A stretch of DNA of 48,244 bases from Desulfobacterales bacterium (GTDB lineage Bacteria > Desulfobacterota > Desulfobacteria > Desulfobacterales > UBA2174_A), in contig JALOPD010000002.1 of assembly GCA_025454075.1 (NCBI GenBank), forward strand, positions 1 to 48,244. The letters are read 5' to 3'. Every line of letters starts with the position of its first letter. The stretch's first letter is position 1. A model generated the notes under the pieces. That model saw nothing but the letters and a program-made list of their open reading frames with translations, did not search any database and had not been told where the DNA came from. Positions 17,392 to 25,636 of the stretch are shown one piece after another. A program made the translations under genes and the position numbers.

Positions 17392-17516
17392 TTCCGAAAT
17401 CAGCCGGATCCGTGAGTTCCTGATGTTTTCAGGCGAAATCCTGTTTCTATTTTCATAGCCTTGTGCTATGCAATAGAACTCTTGAACCACCCGGCACACA
17501 AAGTATCATAAGAAAG

Positions 17517-17589
17517 TGGAGATGAGGGGGATCGAACCCCTGGCCTCGGCGTTGCGAACGCCGCGCTCTCCCAGCTGAGCTACATCCCC
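17517..17589 (-). tRNA. tRNA-Ala (CGC)
   Basis: A 73-nt tRNA with a complete cloverleaf. The anticodon stem CGGCG/CGCCG holds the loop TTCGCAA, so the anticodon is CGC, reading GCG. The G3-U70 wobble that defines alanine tRNAs is present (GGGGATG against CATCTCC). CCA is not encoded. Confidence 0.95.
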
Positions 17590-17602
17590 ACACAAAGTTT
17601 AT

Positions 17603-17631
17603 TTTTTAACAAAATATTCCCGGCCGGTCAA
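17603..17631 (-). promoter_or_regulatory. sigma70-type promoter for tRNA-Ala
   Basis: On the minus strand TTGACC (17626-17631), a 17-base spacer and TAAAAA (17603-17608) end about 13 bases before the tRNA 5' end. Confidence 0.65.
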
Positions 17632-17723
17632 TGAAAAACATCAGTTATTTTAGACGGGTGCCGCCCCGCTGCGGCCCGGGCCTGTCGCCGGGACGACGAC
17701 CGCCCCCGCGAAGGAGACGTTTC

Positions 17724-19448
17724 ATGCAGTCGACCGTTTTGGAAGATGCCTTCAAGACCTTCACACTGGACCAGGACAAGATTTTGCCGCCGGAGGAGAC
17801 CGTCCGCCGTTTTCGTGAAAAGCTGAATGCGGCCGGGCTGGACATTCTGCAAGAGACCCGGCGCATCGACAACGGCCGCATCGGGATTCCCGTTTATATC
17901 AGCCGCTGCAGGCCGGAGGCGCAGCGCATCATCGGAACCCGGAAGCAGATGGGCAAGGGCGCGACGCCGCAGCAGGCGGAAGCGAGCGCGGTGATGGAAC
18001 TGGCCGAGCGGTTCAGCTTTTTCAGCTTCGTCAAGAACCCGGTTCACTTCCGGCGCAGCCCCGTGGCCGGCATCGGGGATACGGCCATCCCCTTCGAGAT
18101 GATCGCACGCTCCGTTCACGACGATTCCGACGATCTGCCCGTCAGTCGGAAAATTTTCGAGTCGCTGCCCTTGAACTGGACCCGGGCGTTCAACCTGACC
18201 CGGGGCACCCACGTCCAGGTTCCGTTCGACTGGTTTTTCGCCATCAACGAATTCAACGGGCCGTCGGCCGGCAACTGCAAAGAGGAGGCCATCCTTCAGG
18301 GGATTTGCGAAATCGTCGAGCGGCACGTCTCTTCCGTGATCAGCCATGAGCATCGGTCGGTGCCGGCGATCCGCCCGGAATCGGCCACGGACCCCATGGT
18401 GGTCGACATGCTTGCAAAATACCGGCGCAGCGGCATATCCCTTTTTCTATCCGATTTCACTCTCGACATGGGCATCCCATCGATCGGGGCCCTCGCCTAC
18501 GACCCCGCCACGTTTCCGGACCGCAGCGAGATCGTTTGGACCGCCGGCACCACCCCGAGCCCGGAGAAGGCGCTCAGCCGTGCACTGACCGAAGTGGCTC
18601 AATTGGCCGGCGACTTCAACACCTCCGCCAACTATGTCGCCAGCGGCCTTCCCAAACTCCGGCGGATCGAGGAGGCACGCATCGTCACCGACCCCGGCCG
18701 CCGGGTCGACCTCCACGGTCTGCCGGATGTCTCCGACACCAACATCCGCGTGGAGATCGAAAACTGCGTTCAGGCCCTGGCGCAACGGGGGTTTGAGGTG
18801 TTGCTCGTCGAGACGACCCACCCACGGCTTCAGATACCGGCCTACTATACCATCATCCCGGGGGCCCATTTCCGTGAACGGTCCCGGGCGACCAGCGTCG
18901 CCATGTTTGCCGCCAGACACATCGCCCAGACCCTGCCGGCGGCGGAGGCCATCGCGGCGCTCGAGGCCATCGATGCCAAGCTGCCGGGCAAGTACTATCT
19001 GCAGTTCTACATGGGTTTGAGCCGCCTGAATGCCGGCGACGCCGAATCGGCGCTTCCGTATTTCCGGCGGGCGCTTGAGCTGAACCCCGACGCGTCGGAA
19101 AGCCCCAGCATCTACAGCTACATGGGGGTGGCGCTGAAAGAAGCCGGCCGCTTCGCCGAAGCGCTCGATTGGCTCAACCGGGGGGCGGCGCTCGACCCGG
19201 AGCGCACGGACATCCACAACTTGATGGGGTTTTGCCACTTTAAGCGGGGCGAGCACGAGCAGGCGGTCGCGGCGTTTCAGCGGGTGATCGACCTGGATCC
19301 AACCTCGGCGATCGACTACGCCAATCTCGGCGTGAACCTCGAGGCGCTCGGCGAACCGCAAAAAGCCATCGAGTGCTATCGGGTGGCACTAACGCTGGAC
19401 CCGGAAATCGAGTTCGCCCGCAGTCACCTGGCCCGGCTGTCGGAATAA
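17724..19448 (+). CDS. YcaO-domain protein with C-terminal TPR repeats
   Basis: YcaO enzymes use ATP to activate peptide amides. The 574-residue protein has a YcaO domain (about 55-400) with the ATP/Mg motifs GKGATPQQAEASAVMELAER and SAGN. The latter continues as N184-x3-E188-x3-Q192-x3-E196-x2-ER, the same pattern as E. coli YcaO. At least three TPR repeats follow (about 425-560). E. coli YcaO, which affects RimO-dependent methylthiolation of ribosomal protein S12, likewise carries a helical repeat C-terminus. No precursor peptide, E1-like or dehydrogenase gene is adjacent, so azole-peptide synthesis is unlikely. ATG 17724 has AAGGAG eight bases upstream; 31 further codons of open frame upstream are arginine/proline-rich shadow. 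Confidence 0.88.
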   Translation: MQSTVLEDAFKTFTLDQDKILPPEETVRRFREKLNAAGLDILQETRRIDNGRIGIPVYISRCRPEAQRIIGTRKQMGKGATPQQAEASAVMELAERFSFFSFVKNPVHFRRSPVAGIGDTAIPFEMIARSVHDDSDDLPVSRKIFESLPLNWTRAFNLTRGTHVQVPFDWFFAINEFNGPSAGNCKEEAILQGICEIVERHVSSVISHEHRSVPAIRPESATDPMVVDMLAKYRRSGISLFLSDFTLDMGIPSIGALAYDPATFPDRSEIVWTAGTTPSPEKALSRALTEVAQLAGDFNTSANYVASGLPKLRRIEEARIVTDPGRRVDLHGLPDVSDTNIRVEIENCVQALAQRGFEVLLVETTHPRLQIPAYYTIIPGAHFRERSRATSVAMFAARHIAQTLPAAEAIAALEAIDAKLPGKYYLQFYMGLSRLNAGDAESALPYFRRALELNPDASESPSIYSYMGVALKEAGRFAEALDWLNRGAALDPERTDIHNLMGFCHFKRGEHEQAVAAFQRVIDLDPTSAIDYANLGVNLEALGEPQKAIECYRVALTLDPEIEFARSHLARLSE

Positions 19449-19471
19449 CGCCGCCCGCCGGGATGCACCGG

Positions 19472-21724
19472 TTACCGGTTGGAAGCAGCGACCGCAAGGT
19501 CCTGCTTGAGCCGGCCGAGGTCTTCCTCGATCCGGCGGCAGCGCGCATTCATATCCGCCAAAGCGGCGGCCGCGCGCTGCTTGTCCTCCTGCTTCGAGCT
19601 CAAACGATCCGCCAGCGCGCCGAAATCGGCCGAATAGGCCTGCAACTGCCCGGTGACGGCCTGGGACAGGCGCTCGGCCGCGGTCTCCGCCAAGCGGAAC
19701 AGGTACTTGAACTTCAAATTCTCCTGGTAGTCTTTGAGGTGGAAGGCGAGCGCCTGCCGGGTTTCACGCTTGATCTGGGCCATGCCTTCCTTCAAACCGC
19801 GCAGGTCTTCTTCACCGCGGGTCACCGGTTTTTTGAGCATCTTCTTGAAACCCGTCACCGCCCGATAGAAGCTGTGTCTCAAAATGGCCTCGGTGCGTAT
19901 CCGGGCCGTGTAGCCGATGGTGGCGGACAGCGACGGCAGCCGGACCCCCGAGCTGCGCAGCAGGCTTTCGACGCTCGGCACGCCGGCGGCCTCCGGCCGG
20001 CGGCCGTCGATGGAAATCCCCAGGGTGCCCATCAGGTTGCCGAATTCGGTGTAGGCGTCTTCGATCAGGCCCTCGTAGGGGGCGGCGATGGCTTGCAGGG
20101 CATCCCGGACCTTGACCTCTTCGGAGGCGATGAACCGGATGATCTCCGGGTTGAGGTGCTCCGTGATGAAGCTGTCCAGCGCCTGCTTGAATTCCTGAAA
20201 CGCCTTGTAAAGGGTCTGCGAGAAACCGGCGGTCTGCAGCATTTCCATAAAGCTTTCCGGCACGAAGCGGTATCCCGCAATAAAGCCGTGGATGGATTTG
20301 ATCGCCTCACCCGACCCGGTATCGAGAAACCGGTTCACGTCCGCCCCCACCTCCTGCTTGACCTTGGGCACGACGCCGGACAAGGAGCTTTGCAGCGCGG
20401 ACAGAATCTGGGCGAAACGCAGCTGGTGCTTGCGGATGCGCTCTGCGATGTCCCGGGCGCTCGCGGCGTCGCGGGACAGGATGTCGCGGTTGATCCCGAC
20501 CCAGTTCGCCATCCCGGCGACGATGCTGTTCAAGCGTTCGATATGGTTTTGAAACAGCAGCGTGTGGCGCTTGCGCAGGAGCGTTTCGCCGAACGTGGAT
20601 TCAAATCGCTGAGTGTTCCGCCCTGAAAACGCCACCAGTTCGGTTTCGCTTTTCCACTGCTCCAGCCGGCGTCGGTCTTTCTCCGGGACCCGCCTCTCCA
20701 TTTCGGAAAAGAGGTTGAAAAGCGCTGAGAAGGCATAAATATCCGGATTCGGTTTGACCAGGGCCAGCTCGTCGCCGACCCGCGCGGCAAACTCCCTGAG
20801 ATCCTCGACCGACGGGTGTTCGCTGAAATCGCAGTTCAGAATGAACAGGATATTGTCCAGGATCCCCATCTTCTTGATCATGGAGAGGAACTTGATGTCC
20901 GCCTGGCGGAGCCCCGTGCGGCTGCTGACGACGTAGATGAGGAGGTGGGCCAGACGCAGGTAGTCCTGGATCATGGCCAGATGCAGGGGGTTGGATGAAT
21001 CGCTGCCCTGGCAGTCGGCGATTTCAACGTTGCTGCCGATGGCCGCGGAATCGATCTCCAGCTGGATGTCTTTCAGGTAGACGGACAGCGACTCATTGCC
21101 GGAAAACTTCCAGTGTTCGATGAACCGTTCGGCCTCATAGTGCGCCGTTTTATGATGGTCGGACAAAAAACGGCTGACGGCGTCGTATCCCTGCAGGTAG
21201 CACGAAAGCAGGACCATGTTCCGGTTGCGGGCGTCGTCGGAGATGCGCTGGTCCGCGTTCAGGGCGCCCAGGGCCTGCCGGAGCTCGCTGCGTTCCCGGT
21301 CCTGCCGGAGGTCGAAAGGGCCCTCGGCCGAGCGCCAGTTCAGGGAGGGAAACAGCACCAGCGCCTGCCGGATGTCCTCGTTCACCTCCTCCCAGGACTT
21401 GTAATAGAGCGTCGCCTTCAATCGATCGCCCGAACGCACGCGGGTCACGATCGAAGTGACCACCCCGGCGCCGCGCTTGAGATAATCCCCCTTCAACAGG
21501 CAGTTCAAAAAGGTGCTTTTCCCCGACTTGATGGGGCCGATGACGGCGACGCGAATCGTTTCCATGTCGAGTTGTCCCGGCAGCGCCGCGCAGGTCTTCT
21601 CCCAGTCGCCGAAGCTCAAGTCCGCGAGGCCGGGGATCGACTTGGCGGTGCGAAAAAGAGCGCTCACCTCCGAATTGACCTGCAGCACAGCGTTTTTCTG
21701 AATGCCGTAACCGTGGATGGACAT
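19472..21724 (-). CDS. dynamin-like GTPase
   Basis: A 750-residue large GTPase. The P-loop GPIKSGKST is at 63-71 and a switch threonine lies in VVTSIVT. The G3 element is DCQGS (237-241) instead of the usual DxPG, and the G4-like element is NCDF (297-300) instead of N/TKxD. After the GTPase domain come about 400 residues of helices and a coiled coil at the end (about 700-750), as in bacterial dynamin-like proteins that remodel membranes. There is no clear transmembrane segment. Bacterial dynamins often occur in pairs; only one is present here. ATG 21724 gives the natural start MSIHGYGIQ. Convergent with the YcaO gene. Confidence 0.8.
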   Translation of the reverse strand: MSIHGYGIQKNAVLQVNSEVSALFRTAKSIPGLADLSFGDWEKTCAALPGQLDMETIRVAVIGPIKSGKSTFLNCLLKGDYLKRGAGVVTSIVTRVRSGDRLKATLYYKSWEEVNEDIRQALVLFPSLNWRSAEGPFDLRQDRERSELRQALGALNADQRISDDARNRNMVLLSCYLQGYDAVSRFLSDHHKTAHYEAERFIEHWKFSGNESLSVYLKDIQLEIDSAAIGSNVEIADCQGSDSSNPLHLAMIQDYLRLAHLLIYVVSSRTGLRQADIKFLSMIKKMGILDNILFILNCDFSEHPSVEDLREFAARVGDELALVKPNPDIYAFSALFNLFSEMERRVPEKDRRRLEQWKSETELVAFSGRNTQRFESTFGETLLRKRHTLLFQNHIERLNSIVAGMANWVGINRDILSRDAASARDIAERIRKHQLRFAQILSALQSSLSGVVPKVKQEVGADVNRFLDTGSGEAIKSIHGFIAGYRFVPESFMEMLQTAGFSQTLYKAFQEFKQALDSFITEHLNPEIIRFIASEEVKVRDALQAIAAPYEGLIEDAYTEFGNLMGTLGISIDGRRPEAAGVPSVESLLRSSGVRLPSLSATIGYTARIRTEAILRHSFYRAVTGFKKMLKKPVTRGEEDLRGLKEGMAQIKRETRQALAFHLKDYQENLKFKYLFRLAETAAERLSQAVTGQLQAYSADFGALADRLSSKQEDKQRAAAALADMNARCRRIEEDLGRLKQDLAVAASNR

Positions 21725-21789
21725 CGTCACCGTCCTCGTCGCCTCATCGACAGCGCCGTCGCCCCGGCCGTTCGGGCGCGCCCGGTGCC

Positions 21790-21818
21790 TTGTAAGCACG
21801 CATGGAATATGGTATAAA
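21790..21818 (+). promoter_or_regulatory. sigma70-type promoter for the small cysteine protein
   Basis: TTGTAA (21790-21795), a 17-base spacer and TATAAA (21813-21818) precede the 48-codon gene by about 80 bases. Confidence 0.6.
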
Positions 21819-21903
21819 CCCTTTGTCGGGATTCAGACGATGGAATCTCATCTGCCGCGCCCGCAACGGGGTGGACCATCGATCGTGAAGGGAATGGGGG
21901 CGT

Positions 21904-22050
21904 ATGTCCGAAAAACACCCTGAATGTCCACTCTACAACCCCTTGAATTGCAAAGAGTACTACAATCCAAAACTCTGCGCCTTCGTCCGCAAGGACAAAT
22001 CCTGCCTCAAAAAGAAGAAGTCGAAAAACAAGGAAGCCGCCGACGAGTAA
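21904..22050 (+). CDS. small four-cysteine protein
   Basis: A 48-residue ORF with a GGGGG ribosome site about five bases before its ATG and a plausible promoter at 21790-21818. Its four cysteines are evenly spaced (C8, C16, C25, C34) within a tyrosine/asparagine-rich segment (CPLYNPLNCKEYYNPKLC). A lysine-rich tail follows. Even spacing suggests a small metal site or knuckle and the basic tail suggests nucleic-acid contact; both are inference. I do not recognise a named family, though a similar pattern may be widespread in Desulfobacterota. Confidence 0.7.
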   Translation: MSEKHPECPLYNPLNCKEYYNPKLCAFVRKDKSCLKKKKSKNKEAADE

Positions 22051-22058
22051 CGGGCGCC

Positions 22059-22628
22059 TCAGGCGTGACCCGCGGTGTCCGACAACAGCGCCGGGTCCAC
22101 CCCCATTTTCCGCAAGGCCTCCGCCCACCGCACATCGACGGGCATACGGAAGATGTTTTCCTCGAACACCGGCTGCGTGAGCCAGGCGTTTTCTTTGATT
22201 TCGGATTCAAGCTGCCCCGGGCCCCAGCCGGCGCAGCCGAGGCTGATCAGAAAGGATTCGGGGCCTCGGCCGGCGGCAATCGCCTCCAGGATGTCCCGCG
22301 TGTTGCTCAACCCCAGGGAGGGCGTCACCCGCAGCGTGGCTTCCCAGGTGAACGGCGGCCCGTGCAGGATGAAGAGCTCGCCGTCATGCACCGGGCCGCC
22401 GATGTGGATCGGGATCGCTTCGACATCCGGGCGGCAGCGGATGGACAGCTCCTCGAAGATGTCCTTGGCGCGAAGCCCCTCCTGAAGCCGGTTGACGACG
22501 ATCCCCATGGCCCCCTGTTCATTGTGCTCGCAGATGCAGGTGACGGTCTGGGAGAAGTTGGGGTCGGCCAGCCCGGGCATGGCCATCAGGAAGTGGCCCT
22601 TCAACGATGCGGCGTAGATGCTCGGCAT
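22059..22628 (-). CDS. YqgE/AlgH family protein
   Basis: This 189-residue protein matches the UPF0301 (YqgE/AlgH) fold. It has the LKGHFLMAMPGLADPNFSQTV opening, then GAMGIVVNR, IHIGGPV, and the FLISLGCAGWGPGQLESEI core. The family is conserved in Gram-negative bacteria but its biochemical role is not settled. It lies 124 bases downstream of the adenylate cyclase on the same strand, and its stop nearly meets that of the small cysteine gene. Confidence 0.92.
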   Translation of the reverse strand: MPSIYAASLKGHFLMAMPGLADPNFSQTVTCICEHNEQGAMGIVVNRLQEGLRAKDIFEELSIRCRPDVEAIPIHIGGPVHDGELFILHGPPFTWEATLRVTPSLGLSNTRDILEAIAAGRGPESFLISLGCAGWGPGQLESEIKENAWLTQPVFEENIFRMPVDVRWAEALRKMGVDPALLSDTAGHA

Positions 22629-22752
22629 TCCGTCCCCGTCCTCTCCGTCCCGAACCGGCCCCCGTGTGGGATTCCATCGCTTCTAATAAGGATCGAGAGC
22701 CTTTGTCAAGGCGAAAGGGCCCGGCACCCGCTCCGGACGGCCCGCGCGCGCC

Positions 22753-25416
22753 TCAGGCCGGCAGCTTCATCAAGGGGGGGCCTGCCGCCGCCGACGGTGC
22801 GGCGCCGATTAGAGCCGGACCGTCGGCGGCGGCTTCGGATCCGAGCAGCTCATACACGTCCACCTCGCCCAGATCGCGCTGGAACTCCTCCGGCATGACG
22901 ACGGCATGCACCCTCAGCCTGGACGGGACCGACCGAAGGGTGGCCCCGCTCAGCAGAACGCCGTTCGGGAAGGTCTTGACCAGACTCTGCATGCGGAAGA
23001 CCGTGTTGACCGCGTCGCCGATCACGGTGTAGTCCATCTTTTTTTCGAACCCGATGTTGCCGACGACGACCTCGCCGGTGTGGATGCCGATCCCCATCTG
23101 GATGGCCGCTCCCGGATCGAGGCTCGCCTCCAGGTTCACCTCCTCCAGGCAGCGCCGCATCTCCAAGGCGGCCTGCACGGCGTTGTCGGCATCGCGGGTG
23201 CCGGACACCGGCGCGCCGAACACCGCCAGGAAGCCGTCGCCCAGGTATTTGTCGACGATGCCGTGATGTCGGAAGACCACCTCGCCCATCGCCGCGAAAA
23301 ACCGGTTCAACAGCGCCACGGTCCGCCGGGGCCCCATCTGCTTGGCCATCCGCGAAAACCCCCGGATGTCGATGTTCAGGAGCGTGACGCGTTTCACCTC
23401 CTCGATGACGGCCTGGCCGCCTTCCAGCCCGTGAATGATCGTGTCGACGACCTCCTTGGGCACGAATTTCTGAAACACCTGGCGCACGTTGCGCTCGTGC
23501 TCGGCCGCCGCCGCGGTCTCTTTGTAGAGCCTCGCGTTCTCCAACGCGATGCAGACGGACGCGGCAATGGACTGCAGGAGATCCCGATCGTTGGCATCGA
23601 AATCCCCAGCCAGCTTGTTCAGCACCTCGATCACCCCGATCACCCGGCCCTGGGAGATCATGGGGACGCACAAGGCCGAGCGCGTCTGGAAGCCCGACTC
23701 GTCGTCGATCGCCGGGAAAAAGTTCGTTGTTTTCTCGATGTCGTTGACGATGACCGCCTCGCCGCGGGCGGCCACGCAGCCGGCGATGCCCTGCCCCAGT
23801 TTCAGGCGGAATTTCCGGAGCGAAGCGTTGCGGCGGTTGAACGCCACGGCCACTTCCAGCTCCCGGTCTTCCAAAAAAAACAACGATCCGGCTTCGACGT
23901 TCATCACCTCGCGGATCATGTCCAGCGTGTAGTTCAAGACTTTCTGCATGTCGAAGGTGGAGGACGCGAGAGCGCCGCCGACCTGGCGCAGGGTTTCCAT
24001 CTCCTGGTCCCGTTTCGCGACAGCGGCCAGCAGCCGGTTGCGGTCGATGGCCAACCCCATGCCGCCGGCCGCCCAGTTGACCAGGTGGCGGGCTTCGATC
24101 ATGACCTCGCGGCGCCGGACGACCAGCGCCAAGACGCCGAAGACGACCCCGCCGGTTCGCAAGGGCGCCAGAAAACAGCCGGCAGCCCCGGGATCGGCGA
24201 AAAGCGCCTGGTCCAGCTCGCTGCCTCCGCCGGGCCCGACATCCAAAGCCAGCGCCGCCTCGTGCTGAAACGCCTTTTCGACCAGCGACCCCTCGATGCC
24301 GTAAACGGCGTTCTTCCGGAGCCGACCGGACCCGGTGCCGACCCACTCCTTGACGTGGACACGCGTCGGGTGGTGCTCGTCCTTCACGAGCACGGCGGCG
24401 GATTCGAAGTCGACGGCGTGGTGCAGTTCGTGCAGCACGCTGGTCAGCAGCTCGCTGTCCCGAAAGCTGGAGTTCAAAAGCTTGCCGATCGTGTCGATGG
24501 CCCGCACGCGGCGATCGGTGCGATCGTTTTCCCTGAGCAGGCGCAGGTTTTCGAAGGTGAAAGCCGCGTTGCTCAGCAGCGGGATGAGCGTCTCGACCTC
24601 CTCCTGAGAGTAGATGCGCCGGGGGTCGCGGCTCGAGATGGTCAGAACGCCGATGATGGCCTTGCTGGCCTTGATCGGCATGCACACGAAAGACTTGGTG
24701 CCGTAGTGCGAAAGGTTGACCCGGCCGAAGCGCTTGTCCTGCTCGATGTCCTCGACGAGCAGGGGGGACTTGGTCAACACCGCGTACTTCGCGATGCTGG
24801 ATTCGAAGTCGATGCGGTCCCCGGGCTTGACATGCGCCCCGAGCCCGATGGTGGCCTTGACGGTGAAGGCCTTCTCCGCCGACGCTTCCAGCGTCAGCAC
24901 GGACCCGATGTCCGAATGGGTGAGCAGCAGCGCCCGTTCCAGCATGATGTAGAGAATCTCCCCCGGGTCGGAGGTCACGTAGCACAGCTCGGAGAGCTCC
25001 TTGAGCACCGCAAGGTCGGCCGATTTCTTTTCCAACCGGCGCGCGGTCTGACCGAACTGGCTTCGGATCGTTTGGAAGGACTCGACGATGGCATGCAGTT
25101 CATCGGGGGCGTCGGGGGCCGCGTCCGCGGCTTCCGGTGCGGCGGTCTCCCGGAGGGGGGACGTGCCCATCGATTCCGATATCGCCGAGATGCGCTGAAA
25201 CAGGCTTTTGAGGATGCTGAAACCGACCCAGGAAAAGACGAGCAGCCCCAGGAAAAAATAGGGCACGTACTCATCGCCCAGGATGCTGTAGCGCAGGCTG
25301 AAAAAAATGAAGCCGCCGACGGGAAAAAGGAAAAAGAGCGCGAAGGCCGCATGCAGCTTTCGCTGCAGCTGGGTTCGGGGGCGAGAGAGGGCGATGTGGC
25401 AGTCTTTCCACTGCAT
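22753..25416 (-). CDS. membrane adenylate cyclase, class III, with three GAF domains
   Basis: An 887-residue sensor enzyme that should make cAMP. Two membrane helices (about 23-43 and 51-70) form a hairpin with almost no periplasmic loop. A short coiled coil and three GAF domains follow (about 150-292, 318-460 and 490-632), then a class III cyclase domain (675-855). Metal aspartates D683 and D727, the adenine-specific pair K793 and D795 in KMDYT, and the transition-state pair N804 and R808 are all present. The likely input is a small ligand bound by the GAF domains. Divergent from tex across about 220 bases; probably followed by yqgE in the transcript. Confidence 0.9.
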   Translation of the reverse strand: MQWKDCHIALSRPRTQLQRKLHAAFALFFLFPVGGFIFFSLRYSILGDEYVPYFFLGLLVFSWVGFSILKSLFQRISAISESMGTSPLRETAAPEAADAAPDAPDELHAIVESFQTIRSQFGQTARRLEKKSADLAVLKELSELCYVTSDPGEILYIMLERALLLTHSDIGSVLTLEASAEKAFTVKATIGLGAHVKPGDRIDFESSIAKYAVLTKSPLLVEDIEQDKRFGRVNLSHYGTKSFVCMPIKASKAIIGVLTISSRDPRRIYSQEEVETLIPLLSNAAFTFENLRLLRENDRTDRRVRAIDTIGKLLNSSFRDSELLTSVLHELHHAVDFESAAVLVKDEHHPTRVHVKEWVGTGSGRLRKNAVYGIEGSLVEKAFQHEAALALDVGPGGGSELDQALFADPGAAGCFLAPLRTGGVVFGVLALVVRRREVMIEARHLVNWAAGGMGLAIDRNRLLAAVAKRDQEMETLRQVGGALASSTFDMQKVLNYTLDMIREVMNVEAGSLFFLEDRELEVAVAFNRRNASLRKFRLKLGQGIAGCVAARGEAVIVNDIEKTTNFFPAIDDESGFQTRSALCVPMISQGRVIGVIEVLNKLAGDFDANDRDLLQSIAASVCIALENARLYKETAAAAEHERNVRQVFQKFVPKEVVDTIIHGLEGGQAVIEEVKRVTLLNIDIRGFSRMAKQMGPRRTVALLNRFFAAMGEVVFRHHGIVDKYLGDGFLAVFGAPVSGTRDADNAVQAALEMRRCLEEVNLEASLDPGAAIQMGIGIHTGEVVVGNIGFEKKMDYTVIGDAVNTVFRMQSLVKTFPNGVLLSGATLRSVPSRLRVHAVVMPEEFQRDLGEVDVYELLGSEAAADGPALIGAAPSAAAGPPLMKLPA

Positions 25417-25571
25417 CCTGTGGTCTCTGTGTGGAAGTTCCCGATCGGGCCGGCGCTGTGGAGTATATCGGCCGCGCGGCCCATGATCTTTAATTTATTT
25501 GAAAAGAAGGCCGGGCGCCCCTGCCGGGACCGGGCGGCTCCGCGGACGGGGCGCGGGAAGGCTCGATCGGC

Positions 25572-25600
25572 TTGACTTTCCCCGGATGCGATTATATAGC
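25572..25600 (+). promoter_or_regulatory. probable promoter for tex
   Basis: TTGACT (25572-25577), a 17-base spacer and TATAGC (25595-25600) lie about 40 bases before the tex start. Confidence 0.5.
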
Positions 25601-25636
25601 GAGCCGCCCGCCTGCACGCGGGCCGCAAGGAGATTC

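Noticed and set aside
17590..17723. Upstream start for the YcaO gene at 17631
   Set aside because: The extra 31 codons are arginine/proline-rich and lie over the tRNA promoter; AAGGAG precedes the ATG at 17724.
22906..25575. 889-codon plus-strand frame opposite the cyclase
   Set aside because: Antisense shadow of the adenylate cyclase, which has all catalytic residues.
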